A DNA stretch of 29,334 nucleotides from CAYXAA01 sp964462985. GTDB lineage: Bacteria; Pseudomonadota; Alphaproteobacteria; Rhizobiales; Stappiaceae. The translations under genes and the position numbers were made by a program. Within the stretch, counting starts at the first letter, position 1. Each line of letters opens with the position of its first letter. Below are positions 16,231 to 23,051 of the stretch, one piece after another. The stretch spans positions 1 to 29,334 of the forward strand of contig CAYXAA010000047.1 in NCBI GenBank assembly GCA_964462985.1, written 5' to 3'. The notes beneath the pieces are model-generated. The model did no database searches. It was not told the DNA's origin and worked only from the letters and a program-made list of their open reading frames with translations.

Positions 16231-16256
16231 AACCCGTTGATCGCATCGATGGTTCC
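16231..16256 (-). promoter_or_regulatory. EcfG/RpoE2-type promoter for the second ku
   Basis: On the minus strand the site reads GGAAC (16252-16256), 17 bases, then GGTT (16231-16234), with 56 bases to the ATG at 16175. Confidence 0.55.
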
Positions 16257-16287
16257 CATACTCAACGTTTGCGATTGCCGCCTTAGG

Positions 16288-16312
16288 GGAACCAGCGCGA
16301 CCTTCGACCGTT
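16288..16312 (+). promoter_or_regulatory. EcfG/RpoE2-type promoter, perfect match, for the 16350-16580 gene
   Basis: The site reads GGAAC (16288-16292), 16 bases, then CGTT (16309-16312), with 38 bases to the ATG at 16350. It is divergent from the second-ku promoter, 31 bases away. Confidence 0.75.
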
Positions 16313-16349
16313 GACCTTCGACCGAACAGTCGTGCGATAGAGGGCACCC

Positions 16350-16580
16350 ATGAAATTGACGACCAACGAGACGGCCTTACTCGAGGCCCTGACGCATGGG
16401 CCGGGCGAAAATGGCGAATATCAGTCAATAGATGAGATCTGCCAAGCATTTCCAAACGATAGCAAGGTGGATGTTCGCCAAGCCGCTCGAACGCTGGCTG
16501 AGAAAAGGATGGTCAAGCTCGACGACGACGGCTGCGTCACCATAACGGAAATGGGTGTCGCTGCGATCAAGTCGATGTGA
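16350..16580 (+). CDS. Small winged-helix-like protein
   Basis: This 76-residue protein has a helix-turn-helix-like arrangement: NETALLEALTHGP, then SIDEICQAFP, then KVDVRQAARTLAEKRMVKLDDDGCVTITEMGVAAI. The last part reads as a recognition helix followed by a two-strand wing and a closing helix. This is inference from pattern; I cannot assign a family. It could be a small DNA-binding regulator of its neighbours. A perfect EcfG-type site lies 38 bases upstream, divergent from the second ku. The 16709 gene follows 128 bases downstream. Confidence 0.75.
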   Translation: MKLTTNETALLEALTHGPGENGEYQSIDEICQAFPNDSKVDVRQAARTLAEKRMVKLDDDGCVTITEMGVAAIKSM

Positions 16581-16708
16581 CGATGGCCAACCGCAGTTTG
16601 TGCGTCCAGGCAGATGCCGTCTGCATTTCCGATGCAGAGGATACGCCTGTAAGTGAATCGACGTTGAGTGCACACCAGTGCAGCCAAATCACCATGGGAG
16701 TGACAATC

Positions 16709-16933
16709 ATGACGATCAGGACTCACGCGGCAGAGTTTTGCGCTCACCCGACCGCCGTTTTCGGCGGTGCTGGCAATGATAAGGAGCCGAAGCAGAAGAC
16801 ACCTAACGATCCGGACCGCGATATCGAGGATGAGCTTGACCAGGGACTTGAGGACACGTTTCCCGCAAGTGACCCGATTTCGGTCACACAGCCGACCCAC
16901 ACCGGAAGCCCGAACCACAAGAAAAAGCAGTGA
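16709..16933 (+). CDS. Small acidic protein with an EDTFPASDP motif, unknown function
   Basis: From the ATG at 16709 (GGGAG about eight bases upstream) this encodes 74 residues. The C-terminal half, DIEDELDQGLEDTFPASDPI then SVTQPTHTGSP, carries the L(D/E)xGLEDTFPASDP(I/V)S motif that I recall from many small proteobacterial proteins of unknown function. The rest is polar and probably disordered, with a Lys-rich end. The in-frame upstream extension to 16577 lacks a ribosome site. It may share the transcript of the winged-helix-like gene. Confidence 0.72.
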   Translation: MTIRTHAAEFCAHPTAVFGGAGNDKEPKQKTPNDPDRDIEDELDQGLEDTFPASDPISVTQPTHTGSPNHKKKQ

Positions 16934-16935
16934 GT

Positions 16936-16979
16936 ATGATCTTTCAACGTCGATGAAATTCCAGCGGTAGAAAGATCAT
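16936..16979. terminator. Inverted repeat after the 16709-16933 gene
   Basis: ATGATCTTTC (16936-16945) and GAAAGATCAT (16970-16979) are perfect complements separated by 24 bases. The repeat starts two bases after the stop codon. There is no T-run and the loop is long, so a role as terminator or mRNA-end stabiliser is only possible. Confidence 0.35.
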
Positions 16980-17008
16980 CAAGTCCTCAGGACGCTTGCG
17001 GCAATGAT

Positions 17009-17038
17009 CCCCGGTCGGCCATCATGACCGACCAGGGG
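17009..17038. terminator. GC-rich hairpin at the 3' end of the mgtC-like gene
   Basis: CCCCGGTCGG (17009-17018) pairs with CCGACC-A-GGGG (17028-17038), with one bulged A and a 9-base loop. It spans the stop codon of the MgtC gene. There is no T-run, so terminator function is uncertain. Confidence 0.35.
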
Positions 17039-17588
17039 TGTTCGGCCTGCCGTGACGTTGCGGCTGCGACTCGCCTTCGTCTTCGGGATGCCCCGGAAGA
17101 ATCGCATTGGTCGTGTTCATCCGGAGCTTGTTTTCCAGCAGGCGCAGGAGCGAAAGTACGATCAGGCCGAGAACGGTGGCCAGCACAGCCACCGTCCATA
17201 ATCCGAGACCCGCGGTCAGACCGATCGCTCCGGCGAGCCACATGCCTGCTCCAGTCGTGAGCCCATGGATTTCACCTCGGGTAAAGACGATCAGGCCCGC
17301 GGCCAGGAAAGCAACACCTCCAGTGACAGCCTCCACGAGGCGCACGGGGTCGGAGCGGATACCGTCCCCTGTGAACAATGGCGAATGCGTAATTTCCACC
17401 GTTACAACCGCAACGGTCGCCGATGCCAGACACACAAGTATATGGGTCCGGAGTCCTGCCGGATGGCGGCGCCACTCCCGCTCGAATCCAACCGCCGCTC
17501 CGAGCAGGGTCGCGAGCAGGAGGCGGACGGCGATTACTTCGAAGGGAAGCCAAGTCGTTCGGTCAAACTCCATGAACAGCTGTTCCAC
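17022..17588 (-). CDS. MgtC/SapB-family inner-membrane protein
   Basis: This is an MgtC-type membrane protein, a family tied to magnesium limitation and stress survival. I chose the GTG at 17588 because AGGAG lies about seven bases upstream, giving 188 residues; an ATG at 17573 has no such site. The family signature GAAVGFEREWRRHPAGLRTH spans about 30-49. Four or five hydrophobic segments follow (LVCLASATVAVVTV, VTGGVAFLAAGLIVF, GMWLAGAIGLTAGLG, VAVLATVLGLIVLSLL). The cytoplasmic tail is short and polar, so this is the short SapB-like form without the long MgtC C-terminal domain. No EcfG-type site was found upstream. Confidence 0.9.
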   Translation of the reverse strand: MEQLFMEFDRTTWLPFEVIAVRLLLATLLGAAVGFEREWRRHPAGLRTHILVCLASATVAVVTVEITHSPLFTGDGIRSDPVRLVEAVTGGVAFLAAGLIVFTRGEIHGLTTGAGMWLAGAIGLTAGLGLWTVAVLATVLGLIVLSLLRLLENKLRMNTTNAILPGHPEDEGESQPQRHGRPNTPGRS

Positions 17589-17643
17589 GCAGTTTCTCCT
17601 GTCACCGAACGCAATAGCGCATCGCAAGATGCTTCAAGAAAAA

Positions 17644-17937
17644 TCAGGTTGTGCGACCGGTCCGCGTGGCACGAGACGTGACAAAGGAGGGAAGCGGTGT
17701 GGCACCCTCGTCAACAGCGTTGGCCGCTCTGAGGTAGCGAACCGGGAAACACATCGTTTCAATATTGTCTGACGAAAGCCTGGGATGGGAAATTCCGGTT
17801 GAGACCGCCTGCGCCTCAACCTCGCACAGTGCCCTGTCAATCTCTCCAGCCGTCACCAGGCCCCTGCGCTTCAGGCAGCCGATCACCGCCGCAACGGCGG
17901 CGTGCAGGCCTATGAGTTGAAGGTCTGACGTATCCAT
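17644..17937 (-). CDS. Small protein, paralogue of the 1325-1642 gene
   Basis: This 97-residue protein of unknown function aligns without gaps to the 1325-1642 product over 73 residues (about 28 identical by eye), from the initial Met to the FPVRYLRAAN motif. That alignment and AGGAG nine bases upstream fix the ATG at 17937. The reading frame stays open much further upstream, but that extension has no counterpart in the paralogue. An EcfG-type site (18013-18038) lies 76 bases upstream. It is predicted to be helical and soluble. It stops 55 bases before the MgtC start codon on the same strand. Confidence 0.78.
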   Translation of the reverse strand: MDTSDLQLIGLHAAVAAVIGCLKRRGLVTAGEIDRALCEVEAQAVSTGISHPRLSSDNIETMCFPVRYLRAANAVDEGATPLPSFVTSRATRTGRTT

Positions 17938-18012
17938 GGCGTCTGGCTCCTGTCGGCCGAGGTTTGCCTTGCGCTGGTGAAGAGCCTCGGCACCCCGCCA
18001 GCCACCTCCTTG

Positions 18013-18038
18013 AACACCTTTGCAACGTGAAAGGTTCC
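18013..18038 (-). promoter_or_regulatory. EcfG/RpoE2-type promoter for the 17644-17937 gene
   Basis: On the minus strand the site reads GGAAC (18034-18038), 17 bases, then TGTT (18013-18016), with 76 bases to the ATG at 17937. Confidence 0.5.
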
Positions 18039-18174
18039 TTTGGGATAGTGGCGCATCCCGTCCGTCTGACTGCACACGAAGACAATAGGAAGCAGTCGTG
18101 CACGCCGGTGTCTTTGTTACCACGAAGTTCTTGATGGCCGGATGATACTTCAGAGTACGCGCCAGAACCGGTGC

Positions 18175-18199
18175 GGAACAATCGGCCGGGCTCCCTGTT
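18175..18199 (+). promoter_or_regulatory. EcfG/RpoE2-type promoter for the 18224-18436 gene
   Basis: The site reads GGAAC (18175-18179), 16 bases, then TGTT (18196-18199), with 25 bases to the ATG at 18224. Confidence 0.6.
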
Positions 18200-18223
18200 G
18201 TCCGATAGAGGAGGACAAATGTT

Positions 18224-18436
18224 ATGAAAGCCGTCAAGCCCCACCCGAAAACGAGCATAGAGTCCTCATCGCCATCTCGCCGTCTGCCGGAAGTCATCGA
18301 ACTGCCACCACCGAGGGCGGCGGAGGATTGGGCAATCTCGCACGCCGCCGAGCCGGCGCCGGAGGATCCGTTCAACGAAGAAGGAATGTCGGATCCGACC
18401 TTGTTCGAAGACGCGCCGAAAAGAACAGGCTCGTAG
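18224..18436 (+). CDS. Small acidic, proline-rich protein, unknown function
   Basis: This 70-residue protein is rich in Pro, Glu, Asp and Ser, with stretches such as LPEVIELPPPRAAEDW and EPAPEDPFNEEGMSDPTLFE. It has no hydrophobic segment and is probably disordered. AGGAGG lies nine bases before the ATG, and an EcfG-type site ends 25 bases upstream, which makes it a convincing small gene despite having no recognised family. A short ATG-TTA-TGA frame overlaps just upstream and may modulate initiation. Confidence 0.7.
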   Translation: MKAVKPHPKTSIESSSPSRRLPEVIELPPPRAAEDWAISHAAEPAPEDPFNEEGMSDPTLFEDAPKRTGS

Positions 18437-18512
18437 GCCCGCTGGGTGCGGCCAGAGCGGGCCGGTCGGATCGAGACAATCTGGGCCTGTAGCCGGTTGA
18501 TAAAAGCCCGCG

Positions 18513-18537
18513 GGAACGCCGTGGTGGCGCAGACGTC
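18513..18537 (+). promoter_or_regulatory. Weak EcfG-like site upstream of the AI-2E-family gene
   Basis: The site reads GGAAC (18513-18517), 16 bases, then CGTC (18534-18537), which breaks the conserved TT. It lies 79 bases before the ATG at 18616. Confidence 0.3.
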
Positions 18538-18615
18538 CACCTGACGCACCACCGGCGAATGCGACAGGCGCTATTTGTTAGTTAGAAAGCTGCCGCAGGG
18601 CGGAGCAGGAGCGCG

Positions 18616-19749
18616 ATGTCCTCCTCACAAAAGGATCCCCGGACGTCGCGCCACGACAGCCGACTTTTGTTTCTGGCGGCCGGGCTCGTCGTACTTGGGC
18701 TCGTCACGTGGCAATTGGCGGATCTTTTACTTCTGGTGTTCGGAGCGCTTTTCATCGCCGTCCTGCTTCGAAGCCTGACGGATGTGATTGCCCATCGGTC
18801 CGGAATGCGCGACAGCTTCGCGCTCGCGGCAGCGATTGCAACGATTACGATCGTCCTTGTCATCTTTGTCTATCTGCTTGGCTCCCGGATCCAGACTGAT
18901 CTCACCGCCCTCTTGCAGCGAATGCCCGAACTGATTTCGGCCATCGAAACGAAGCTCGGATTCGAAGAACTGGAGACATGGGCGGCAAACCAAGCTCGAA
19001 GGTTGCTGGGCGACTCGTCGGTTCTAAGCGACCTCGCCAATATCTCGGCGACCTTGGCCGCTGCCGCCGTGAACGTGCTGCTCGTCCTTATCGGCGGCAT
19101 ATACTTCGCCGCCGATCCCCATCTCTACCGCCGCGGTTTCTTACTTTTGTTTCCGACTGAGAAACGCGCATCCATGGACGAGGCGATCACATGCGTTTCG
19201 GAAACACTCCGGCTCTGGTTGCTCGGCCAGCTGCTGTCGATGATTATCGTAGGAGCACTGACGACGGCGAGCCTGCTGCTTCTCGGGCTGCCGAACGCCT
19301 TCGCCCTGGGCCTACTCGCCGGTCTGCTCGAATTTGTGCCTTTCGTTGGACCGGTCGCGAGCGCCATTCCCGCGCTCGCTGTTGCCTTGGCTGAAAGCGC
19401 CGCTACGGCGGCATGGACCATCGCGATCTATATCGCCGTACAGCAGCTCGAGCAGCTTTTGGTGGTACCGTTGATCCAACGGCGTACGGTTCGTGTACCC
19501 CCGGCGGTAACCTTGTTCGCCGTACTCGCCTTTGGGCTCCTTTTCGGCCCCATCGGCGTGCTCTTCGCCGCCCCGCTCGCCGTAACTACCTTTGCGTTGG
19601 TGAAGAAGCTCTGGGTCGAGGACGAACTTGGCACGGCGCAAGAGGTTCAGGGCCGGTCACCACAGCCGTCAGAAGCCGTTGCCGTTTCCAGCAAGATCGC
19701 GCCGGACGTTGATCGCCGCCAGGATGATCACGCGAAAAAGAAGAGATAG
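18616..19749 (+). CDS. AI-2E family transporter (PerM-like permease)
   Basis: This polytopic inner-membrane protein of 377 residues belongs to the AI-2E/UPF0118 family. Two hydrophobic helices open the protein (about 16-50), a third follows near 70-90, and a polar loop with amphipathic helices comes next. The C-terminal bundle has the family stretches LGLPNAFALGLLAGLLEFVP and FGPIGVLFAAPLAV. The QLEQLLVVPLIQRRTVRVPP segment is also typical. Family members export small molecules or ions; the substrate is not predictable. AGGAG precedes the ATG. A hydrophilic tail of about 45 residues ends KKKR and overlaps the convergent 54-residue gene by 22 bases. Confidence 0.92.
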   Translation: MSSSQKDPRTSRHDSRLLFLAAGLVVLGLVTWQLADLLLLVFGALFIAVLLRSLTDVIAHRSGMRDSFALAAAIATITIVLVIFVYLLGSRIQTDLTALLQRMPELISAIETKLGFEELETWAANQARRLLGDSSVLSDLANISATLAAAAVNVLLVLIGGIYFAADPHLYRRGFLLLFPTEKRASMDEAITCVSETLRLWLLGQLLSMIIVGALTTASLLLLGLPNAFALGLLAGLLEFVPFVGPVASAIPALAVALAESAATAAWTIAIYIAVQQLEQLLVVPLIQRRTVRVPPAVTLFAVLAFGLLFGPIGVLFAAPLAVTTFALVKKLWVEDELGTAQEVQGRSPQPSEAVAVSSKIAPDVDRRQDDHAKKKR

Positions 19750-19892
19750 GCGACGATCATGGCACCGAAGGCGCCGAATAGACCGATGAGGAGGACGTAA
19801 CGCATTTCATGGAACTCGCGGCCCTGTCGCGCTTCCATTTCATTGAGAACGATCTCGTCCTGAGTGTCTGGATCTTCCGGATTGCGAGCCAT
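19728..19892 (-). CDS. 54-residue tail-anchored membrane protein
   Basis: Read on the minus strand from the ATG at 19892, this gives MARNPEDPDTQDEIVLNEME, a polar linker, and one hydrophobic segment at about 32-54 running to the C-terminus. GAGGAG lies three or four bases before the ATG. Its tail overlaps the end of the AI-2E-family gene by 22 bases in the convergent orientation. No family is recognised; the layout matches the other small anchored proteins of this window. A weak EcfG-like site (19907-19932) is upstream. Confidence 0.72.
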   Translation of the reverse strand: MARNPEDPDTQDEIVLNEMEARQGREFHEMRYVLLIGLFGAFGAMIVAYLFFFA

Positions 19893-19906
19893 TGTCTCCT
19901 CGCTGT

Positions 19907-19932
19907 AACAAATTTCAGGTCAGTGCGATTCC
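19907..19932 (-). promoter_or_regulatory. Weak EcfG-like site for the 54-residue gene
   Basis: On the minus strand the site reads GGAAT (19928-19932; one mismatch), 17 bases, then TGTT (19907-19910), 15 bases before the ATG at 19892. That would leave a very short leader. Confidence 0.25.
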
Positions 19933-20161
19933 CTCTGCAAGATCGGTCGCCTTTCAGCACATGCGAAGGGACGCCATTCAGCAAACACCACCCGGCGCAG
20001 CATCAGCATTCAAAAGATGATGACTTTCAGTCTCTTACGGAAACACACCTGCTGCGGACGGGGAGCCAATTGCGTAAGAGAGTAACGGCCTACGCGTGCG
20101 ACTTGTTCCCCATTCGGCTCATCACAGTATGCCGATGGCGATCACGGGAGTGCAGTGCGGA

Positions 20162-20788
20162 TCACCGGGATCCGGCTACACGCCAGCATTGCATGAGGTC
20201 CTCGACGAAGGCGTTGTACTCCCGCTGCCGCGTTTCCTGGTCGCGGATTCGCAACAGGTACGAGGGATGCACGGTAACGAGATACGGACTGCCGTCGGCA
20301 AGCGCATAGGCGCGGCCGCGGAGCTTAGAGATCGTTCCGGGGCGGCCAAGCAAGCTGCGCACCGCGGTGGCGCCCATCATGACAATGAGGGCCGGCTTTA
20401 CCAAGCCCCGTTCCTGATCCAGCCACCATTTGCAGCGCTCGATCTCCAAGGTATTGGGACGCTTGTGCAGTCGACGCTTGCCGCGCTGATCGAACTTGAA
20501 ATGCTTGACTGCATTGGTCACGAACACTTCTCGCCGTGGAATGCCTGCATCCTCAAGAGCCCTGTCGAAGACTTTGCCAGCCGGACCGACGAATGGCTTG
20601 CCTGCCCTGTCCTCCATGTCGCCGGGTTGCTCTCCAACGAACATTAGCCTTGCCTCGCGGCTCCCTTGGCCCGGCACGACCTGGGTGGCATTGAGATAGA
20701 GCGGGCAGCGTTTACAGCGTGCTTCCGCCTTCTCCAGGGCCGACAAGGTCGTTTCGGCCCTGGTCTCCGCACCTAAAATTTGGGTCAT
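20162..20788 (-). CDS. UdgX-like family 4 uracil-DNA glycosylase / uracil-DNA binding protein
   Basis: This Fe-S uracil-DNA glycosylase superfamily member of 208 residues resembles UdgX, which excises uracil and stays covalently bound to the abasic site. Visible elements are Cys25 and Cys28 (CKRC), GEQPGD (52-57), FVGPAGKVFDRAL, TNAVKHFKF, the UdgX-specific insertion KRRLH (104-108; His108 would be the cross-linking residue), Cys119, and VHPSYLLR (173-180). In characterised UdgX the loop reads KRRIH; here Ile is Leu. I see only three cysteines near the cluster; the fourth Cys (201) is at the far C-terminus. No EcfG-type site was found upstream, and 20789-20992 holds nothing recognisable. Confidence 0.9.
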   Translation of the reverse strand: MTQILGAETRAETTLSALEKAEARCKRCPLYLNATQVVPGQGSREARLMFVGEQPGDMEDRAGKPFVGPAGKVFDRALEDAGIPRREVFVTNAVKHFKFDQRGKRRLHKRPNTLEIERCKWWLDQERGLVKPALIVMMGATAVRSLLGRPGTISKLRGRAYALADGSPYLVTVHPSYLLRIRDQETRQREYNAFVEDLMQCWRVAGSR

Positions 20789-20992
20789 CCATCAATCCGC
20801 ACTCAGCCCCCGCACCCGCATTCTTTGCCTCGGCGATCGCGCCACGGTCAATTTACAACTCCTTGTGTCATGCTTCACAGCTTGGCCGGGCCGACAACCT
20901 CCCGCACGGGTCTCGAGACATACATCTCACCCGGACCAAAACGCGGCGCCCCGCAAGACGTCATCCGCGACGGATGAATTTCATTCGGCGGC

Positions 20993-21439
20993 CTACATCC
21001 GGGCGGCTGCGGTCTGAGTGTGCAAGCCGCCTGCCCGGGTAACGTCCGACAACGCCTCTCCAGCAAGTTCAGGGCTTTGCAGATGCGCCAGATCGCAAAG
21101 GGAAAGTATGCCAACAAGTCTCTTATCGCGGCTGACTACGGGAATTCGCCGGATCTGCTGATCGCCCATGTTGCGTGCGACCTGATGCGTATCCTCATCT
21201 TCGAAGCAGTACTTGATGTCGGTTGTCATTACATCAGCAACCTTCGCATCCGGGCCTTTGCCTTGTGCAATTGCCCGGACCGCGATGTCACGGTCTGACA
21301 ACATGCCGACGAGGCGGTCGTTATCGCCGACCGGAACGATCCCGATGTCCTCCTCCACCATCATCCTGGCCGCATCCTGAATCGTCTGGTCCGGCCGTGC
21401 GATGCAGACGTTTCGTGTCATTGCTTCGCTAATTCTCAT
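20993..21439 (-). CDS. Two-CBS-domain protein
   Basis: This 148-residue protein is made almost entirely of a tandem CBS pair (about 4-60 and 68-125). The repeats are visible as MTRNVCIARPDQTIQDAARM / GIVPVGDNDRLVGMLSDRDI and VMTTDIKYCFEDEDTHQVAR / RRIPVVSRDKRLVGILSLCD. Stand-alone CBS pairs usually bind adenine nucleotides and regulate partners; no partner is evident. The ATG at 21439 is chosen because GGGAG lies eight bases before it, against less well spaced starts at 21445 and 21448. An imperfect EcfG-type site (21495-21519) lies upstream. Confidence 0.92.
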   Translation of the reverse strand: MRISEAMTRNVCIARPDQTIQDAARMMVEEDIGIVPVGDNDRLVGMLSDRDIAVRAIAQGKGPDAKVADVMTTDIKYCFEDEDTHQVARNMGDQQIRRIPVVSRDKRLVGILSLCDLAHLQSPELAGEALSDVTRAGGLHTQTAAARM

Positions 21440-21494
21440 GATCATCACTCCCGCGTTTCAACGCCGGCCGCGCTGCGCGCCGGCGATCTCCCCC

Positions 21495-21519
21495 AACTCC
21501 TCTGTCAAGGGTCTGTTCC
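21495..21519 (-). promoter_or_regulatory. Possible EcfG-type site for the CBS gene
   Basis: On the minus strand the site reads GGAAC (21515-21519), 16 bases, then AGTT (21495-21498), with 56 bases to the ATG at 21439. Confidence 0.4.
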
Positions 21520-21532
21520 ACGTCCAATATCG

Positions 21533-21557
21533 GGAACATTCGACAGCAGTGCCGGTT
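21533..21557 (+). promoter_or_regulatory. EcfG/RpoE2-type promoter for the NDUFA9-like gene
   Basis: The site reads GGAAC (21533-21537), 16 bases, then GGTT (21554-21557), with 67 bases to the ATG at 21624. It is divergent from the CBS-gene site. Confidence 0.58.
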
Positions 21558-21623
21558 GAGCGCAAAAGCGATGCTGGCAACCACTCACGTCGTCGCCGCC
21601 CCGTCCTTCGGAGTGATCACATC

Positions 21624-22592
21624 ATGAATGGAGGAGCAACCGAAGCGCACGGTCAGCTTATTACGGTGTTCGGCGGCACCGGGTTTCTTGGCCGCCGAAT
21701 TGTCCGGCATGTGCTCGACGCGGGCTTTCGTGTCCGCACCGCAACCCGTCACCCCGGGAAGGTGACCTCACTGTTCAGGACGCAAACGATTGAAGCCGTC
21801 CATGCCGACGTGCTCCAGGACAACGACATTGCCGCCGCCGTTGACGGCGCACACGGTGTCGTCAACGCCGTCAGCCTTTATGTCGAGAATGGACGAGCGA
21901 CGTTCGAGGCCATCCACGTCGATGCTGCGGAGCATATCGCGGCGCTGTCGCGGAAGGCGGGTGTCCGGCGATTAGTGTATGTTTCCGGACTAGGGGCCGA
22001 TCCGCTCTCGACAGAAGAATACATCAGTGCCCGCGGTCGCGGGGAGACCGCCGTGATAGCGGCCTTCGGCGAAGCGAACATTGTCCGGCCGGCGGTAATG
22101 TTCGGCCCCGATGATGCATTTTTGACTACGATCGTCCGGCTTGTCGACCTGCTTCCCGTCTATCCGATGTTCGGCGACGGAGGGATGAAGCTTCAGCCCG
22201 CCTATGTAGAGGATGTGGGCGCGGCAGTTCGCCGATTGCTGGAGGAGCCCCGCCACGACGGAAACGGACTACACGAACTGGCCGGTCCCACGGCCTACAC
22301 CTACCGGGAGTTGGTGGAGACAGTAGCGATCGAAACCGGCAGCTCGACACGCCCCATTGCAGTGCCGTTCGGCGTCTGGAAGAGTCTCGCGGCGATTGCG
22401 GAACGACTTCCGACTGCACCACTCACTCGGCACCAGATCGCACTGATTGAAAAGGGCAACGTGCCCTTCGGCGACAAGCCAGGATTGAGAGAACTTGGAA
22501 TCGAGCCTCGTCCGATTGAGCCTGTCATACAAGCAATACGGCGGGATCGCGAAACAGGAGCCGGCGTGCTACCAGAAGGAGACGCCACGTGA
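21624..22592 (+). CDS. NAD(P)-binding atypical SDR, complex I NDUFA9-like
   Basis: This is an extended or atypical short-chain dehydrogenase fold of 322 residues. The Rossmann motif is ITVFGGTGFLGRRIVRHVL (about 13-31), followed by TATRHPGKV, the AVVNAVSLY-like strand region and YVSGLGADPLS. NDUFA9-family members often lack catalysis and act as NAD(P)H-sensing or assembly proteins. Here the usual YxxxK is replaced by EEYISARGRGE, consistent with an atypical SDR. The ATG at 21624 is chosen because the Rossmann fold begins shortly after it; the frame upstream is not family-like. A stress-type promoter lies 67 bases upstream. Confidence 0.86.
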   Translation: MNGGATEAHGQLITVFGGTGFLGRRIVRHVLDAGFRVRTATRHPGKVTSLFRTQTIEAVHADVLQDNDIAAAVDGAHGVVNAVSLYVENGRATFEAIHVDAAEHIAALSRKAGVRRLVYVSGLGADPLSTEEYISARGRGETAVIAAFGEANIVRPAVMFGPDDAFLTTIVRLVDLLPVYPMFGDGGMKLQPAYVEDVGAAVRRLLEEPRHDGNGLHELAGPTAYTYRELVETVAIETGSSTRPIAVPFGVWKSLAAIAERLPTAPLTRHQIALIEKGNVPFGDKPGLRELGIEPRPIEPVIQAIRRDRETGAGVLPEGDAT

Positions 22593-22645
22593 CCGTTACA
22601 ACGATCAGAAGGTCAGTTCGTGGCGCATTCAGCAACGAGCGGATC

Positions 22646-22669
22646 GGAACATTCCGTCCGCCTCAGGTT
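22646..22669 (+). promoter_or_regulatory. Weak EcfG-like site for the DUF2188 gene
   Basis: The site reads GGAAC (22646-22650), only 15 bases, then GGTT (22666-22669), with 42 bases to the ATG at 22711. The spacer is one base short of the usual range. Confidence 0.35.
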
Positions 22670-22710
22670 CTTGCGCTCCGATCGGAGGCAACAGACCGAA
22701 AGCGACTGTC

Positions 22711-22974
22711 ATGACCCGCATCATCTATGAAGTCGTCGAACACGACGGCGGCTGGGCCTACAGGCTCGGCGATGTCTTTTCAGAGACGTTCCCGACGCGC
22801 CAGCAGGCGCAAAACGCTGCCGAACGGGCAGCCGCGGAGCATGAACGCGTGGGCGAGGATGAGATCATCGAGTATCAGGACGAGGACGGTGCCTGGCATC
22901 GCGAGACGGCTCGCGGTACCGACCGCCCGGACGCGGACATCAAGACGGTCTCCCCGCTGGATCGCGACGGGTAG
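22711..22974 (+). CDS. DUF2188 domain protein
   Basis: This small soluble protein of 87 residues matches the DUF2188 pattern: IIYEVVEHDGGWAYRLGDVF, then SETFPTRQQAQNAAERAAAE, then IIEYQDEDGAWHRE. The domain is a compact strand-strand-helix-strand unit of unknown function, common in stress-related small proteins. The ATG at 22711 begins exactly at the domain; the nearest GGAGG is about 22 bases away, so translation may rely on a weak site. It sits between the NDUFA9-like gene and topoisomerase IB on the same strand. Confidence 0.85.
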   Translation: MTRIIYEVVEHDGGWAYRLGDVFSETFPTRQQAQNAAERAAAEHERVGEDEIIEYQDEDGAWHRETARGTDRPDADIKTVSPLDRDG

Positions 22975-22999
22975 CGTGCGACTGACTTGGAGGATGGCG

Positions 23000-23025
23000 G
23001 GAACCGCTGCAGACCGCCGGGCGTT
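23000..23025 (+). promoter_or_regulatory. EcfG/RpoE2-type promoter, perfect match, for topoisomerase IB
   Basis: The site reads GGAAC (23000-23004), 17 bases, then CGTT (23022-23025), with 27 bases to the GTG at 23052. Confidence 0.72.
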
Positions 23026-23051
23026 GTCACCGAGAATCCGGCCAAGGCGCG

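Noticed and set aside
17938..18552. Upstream extension of the 17644-17937 frame, including an apparent signal-like start at 18258 and several cysteines
   Set aside because: The paralogue at 1325-1642 lacks the extension, a good ribosome site and a stress-type promoter lie inside it, and its composition is unlike neighbouring proteins. A separate small secreted protein here is possible but unsupported.
20873..20977. Possible 34- or 35-residue plus-strand frame between the UdgX-like and CBS genes
   Set aside because: It has no ribosome site, promoter-like site or recognisable composition; nothing else is seen in 20789-20992.
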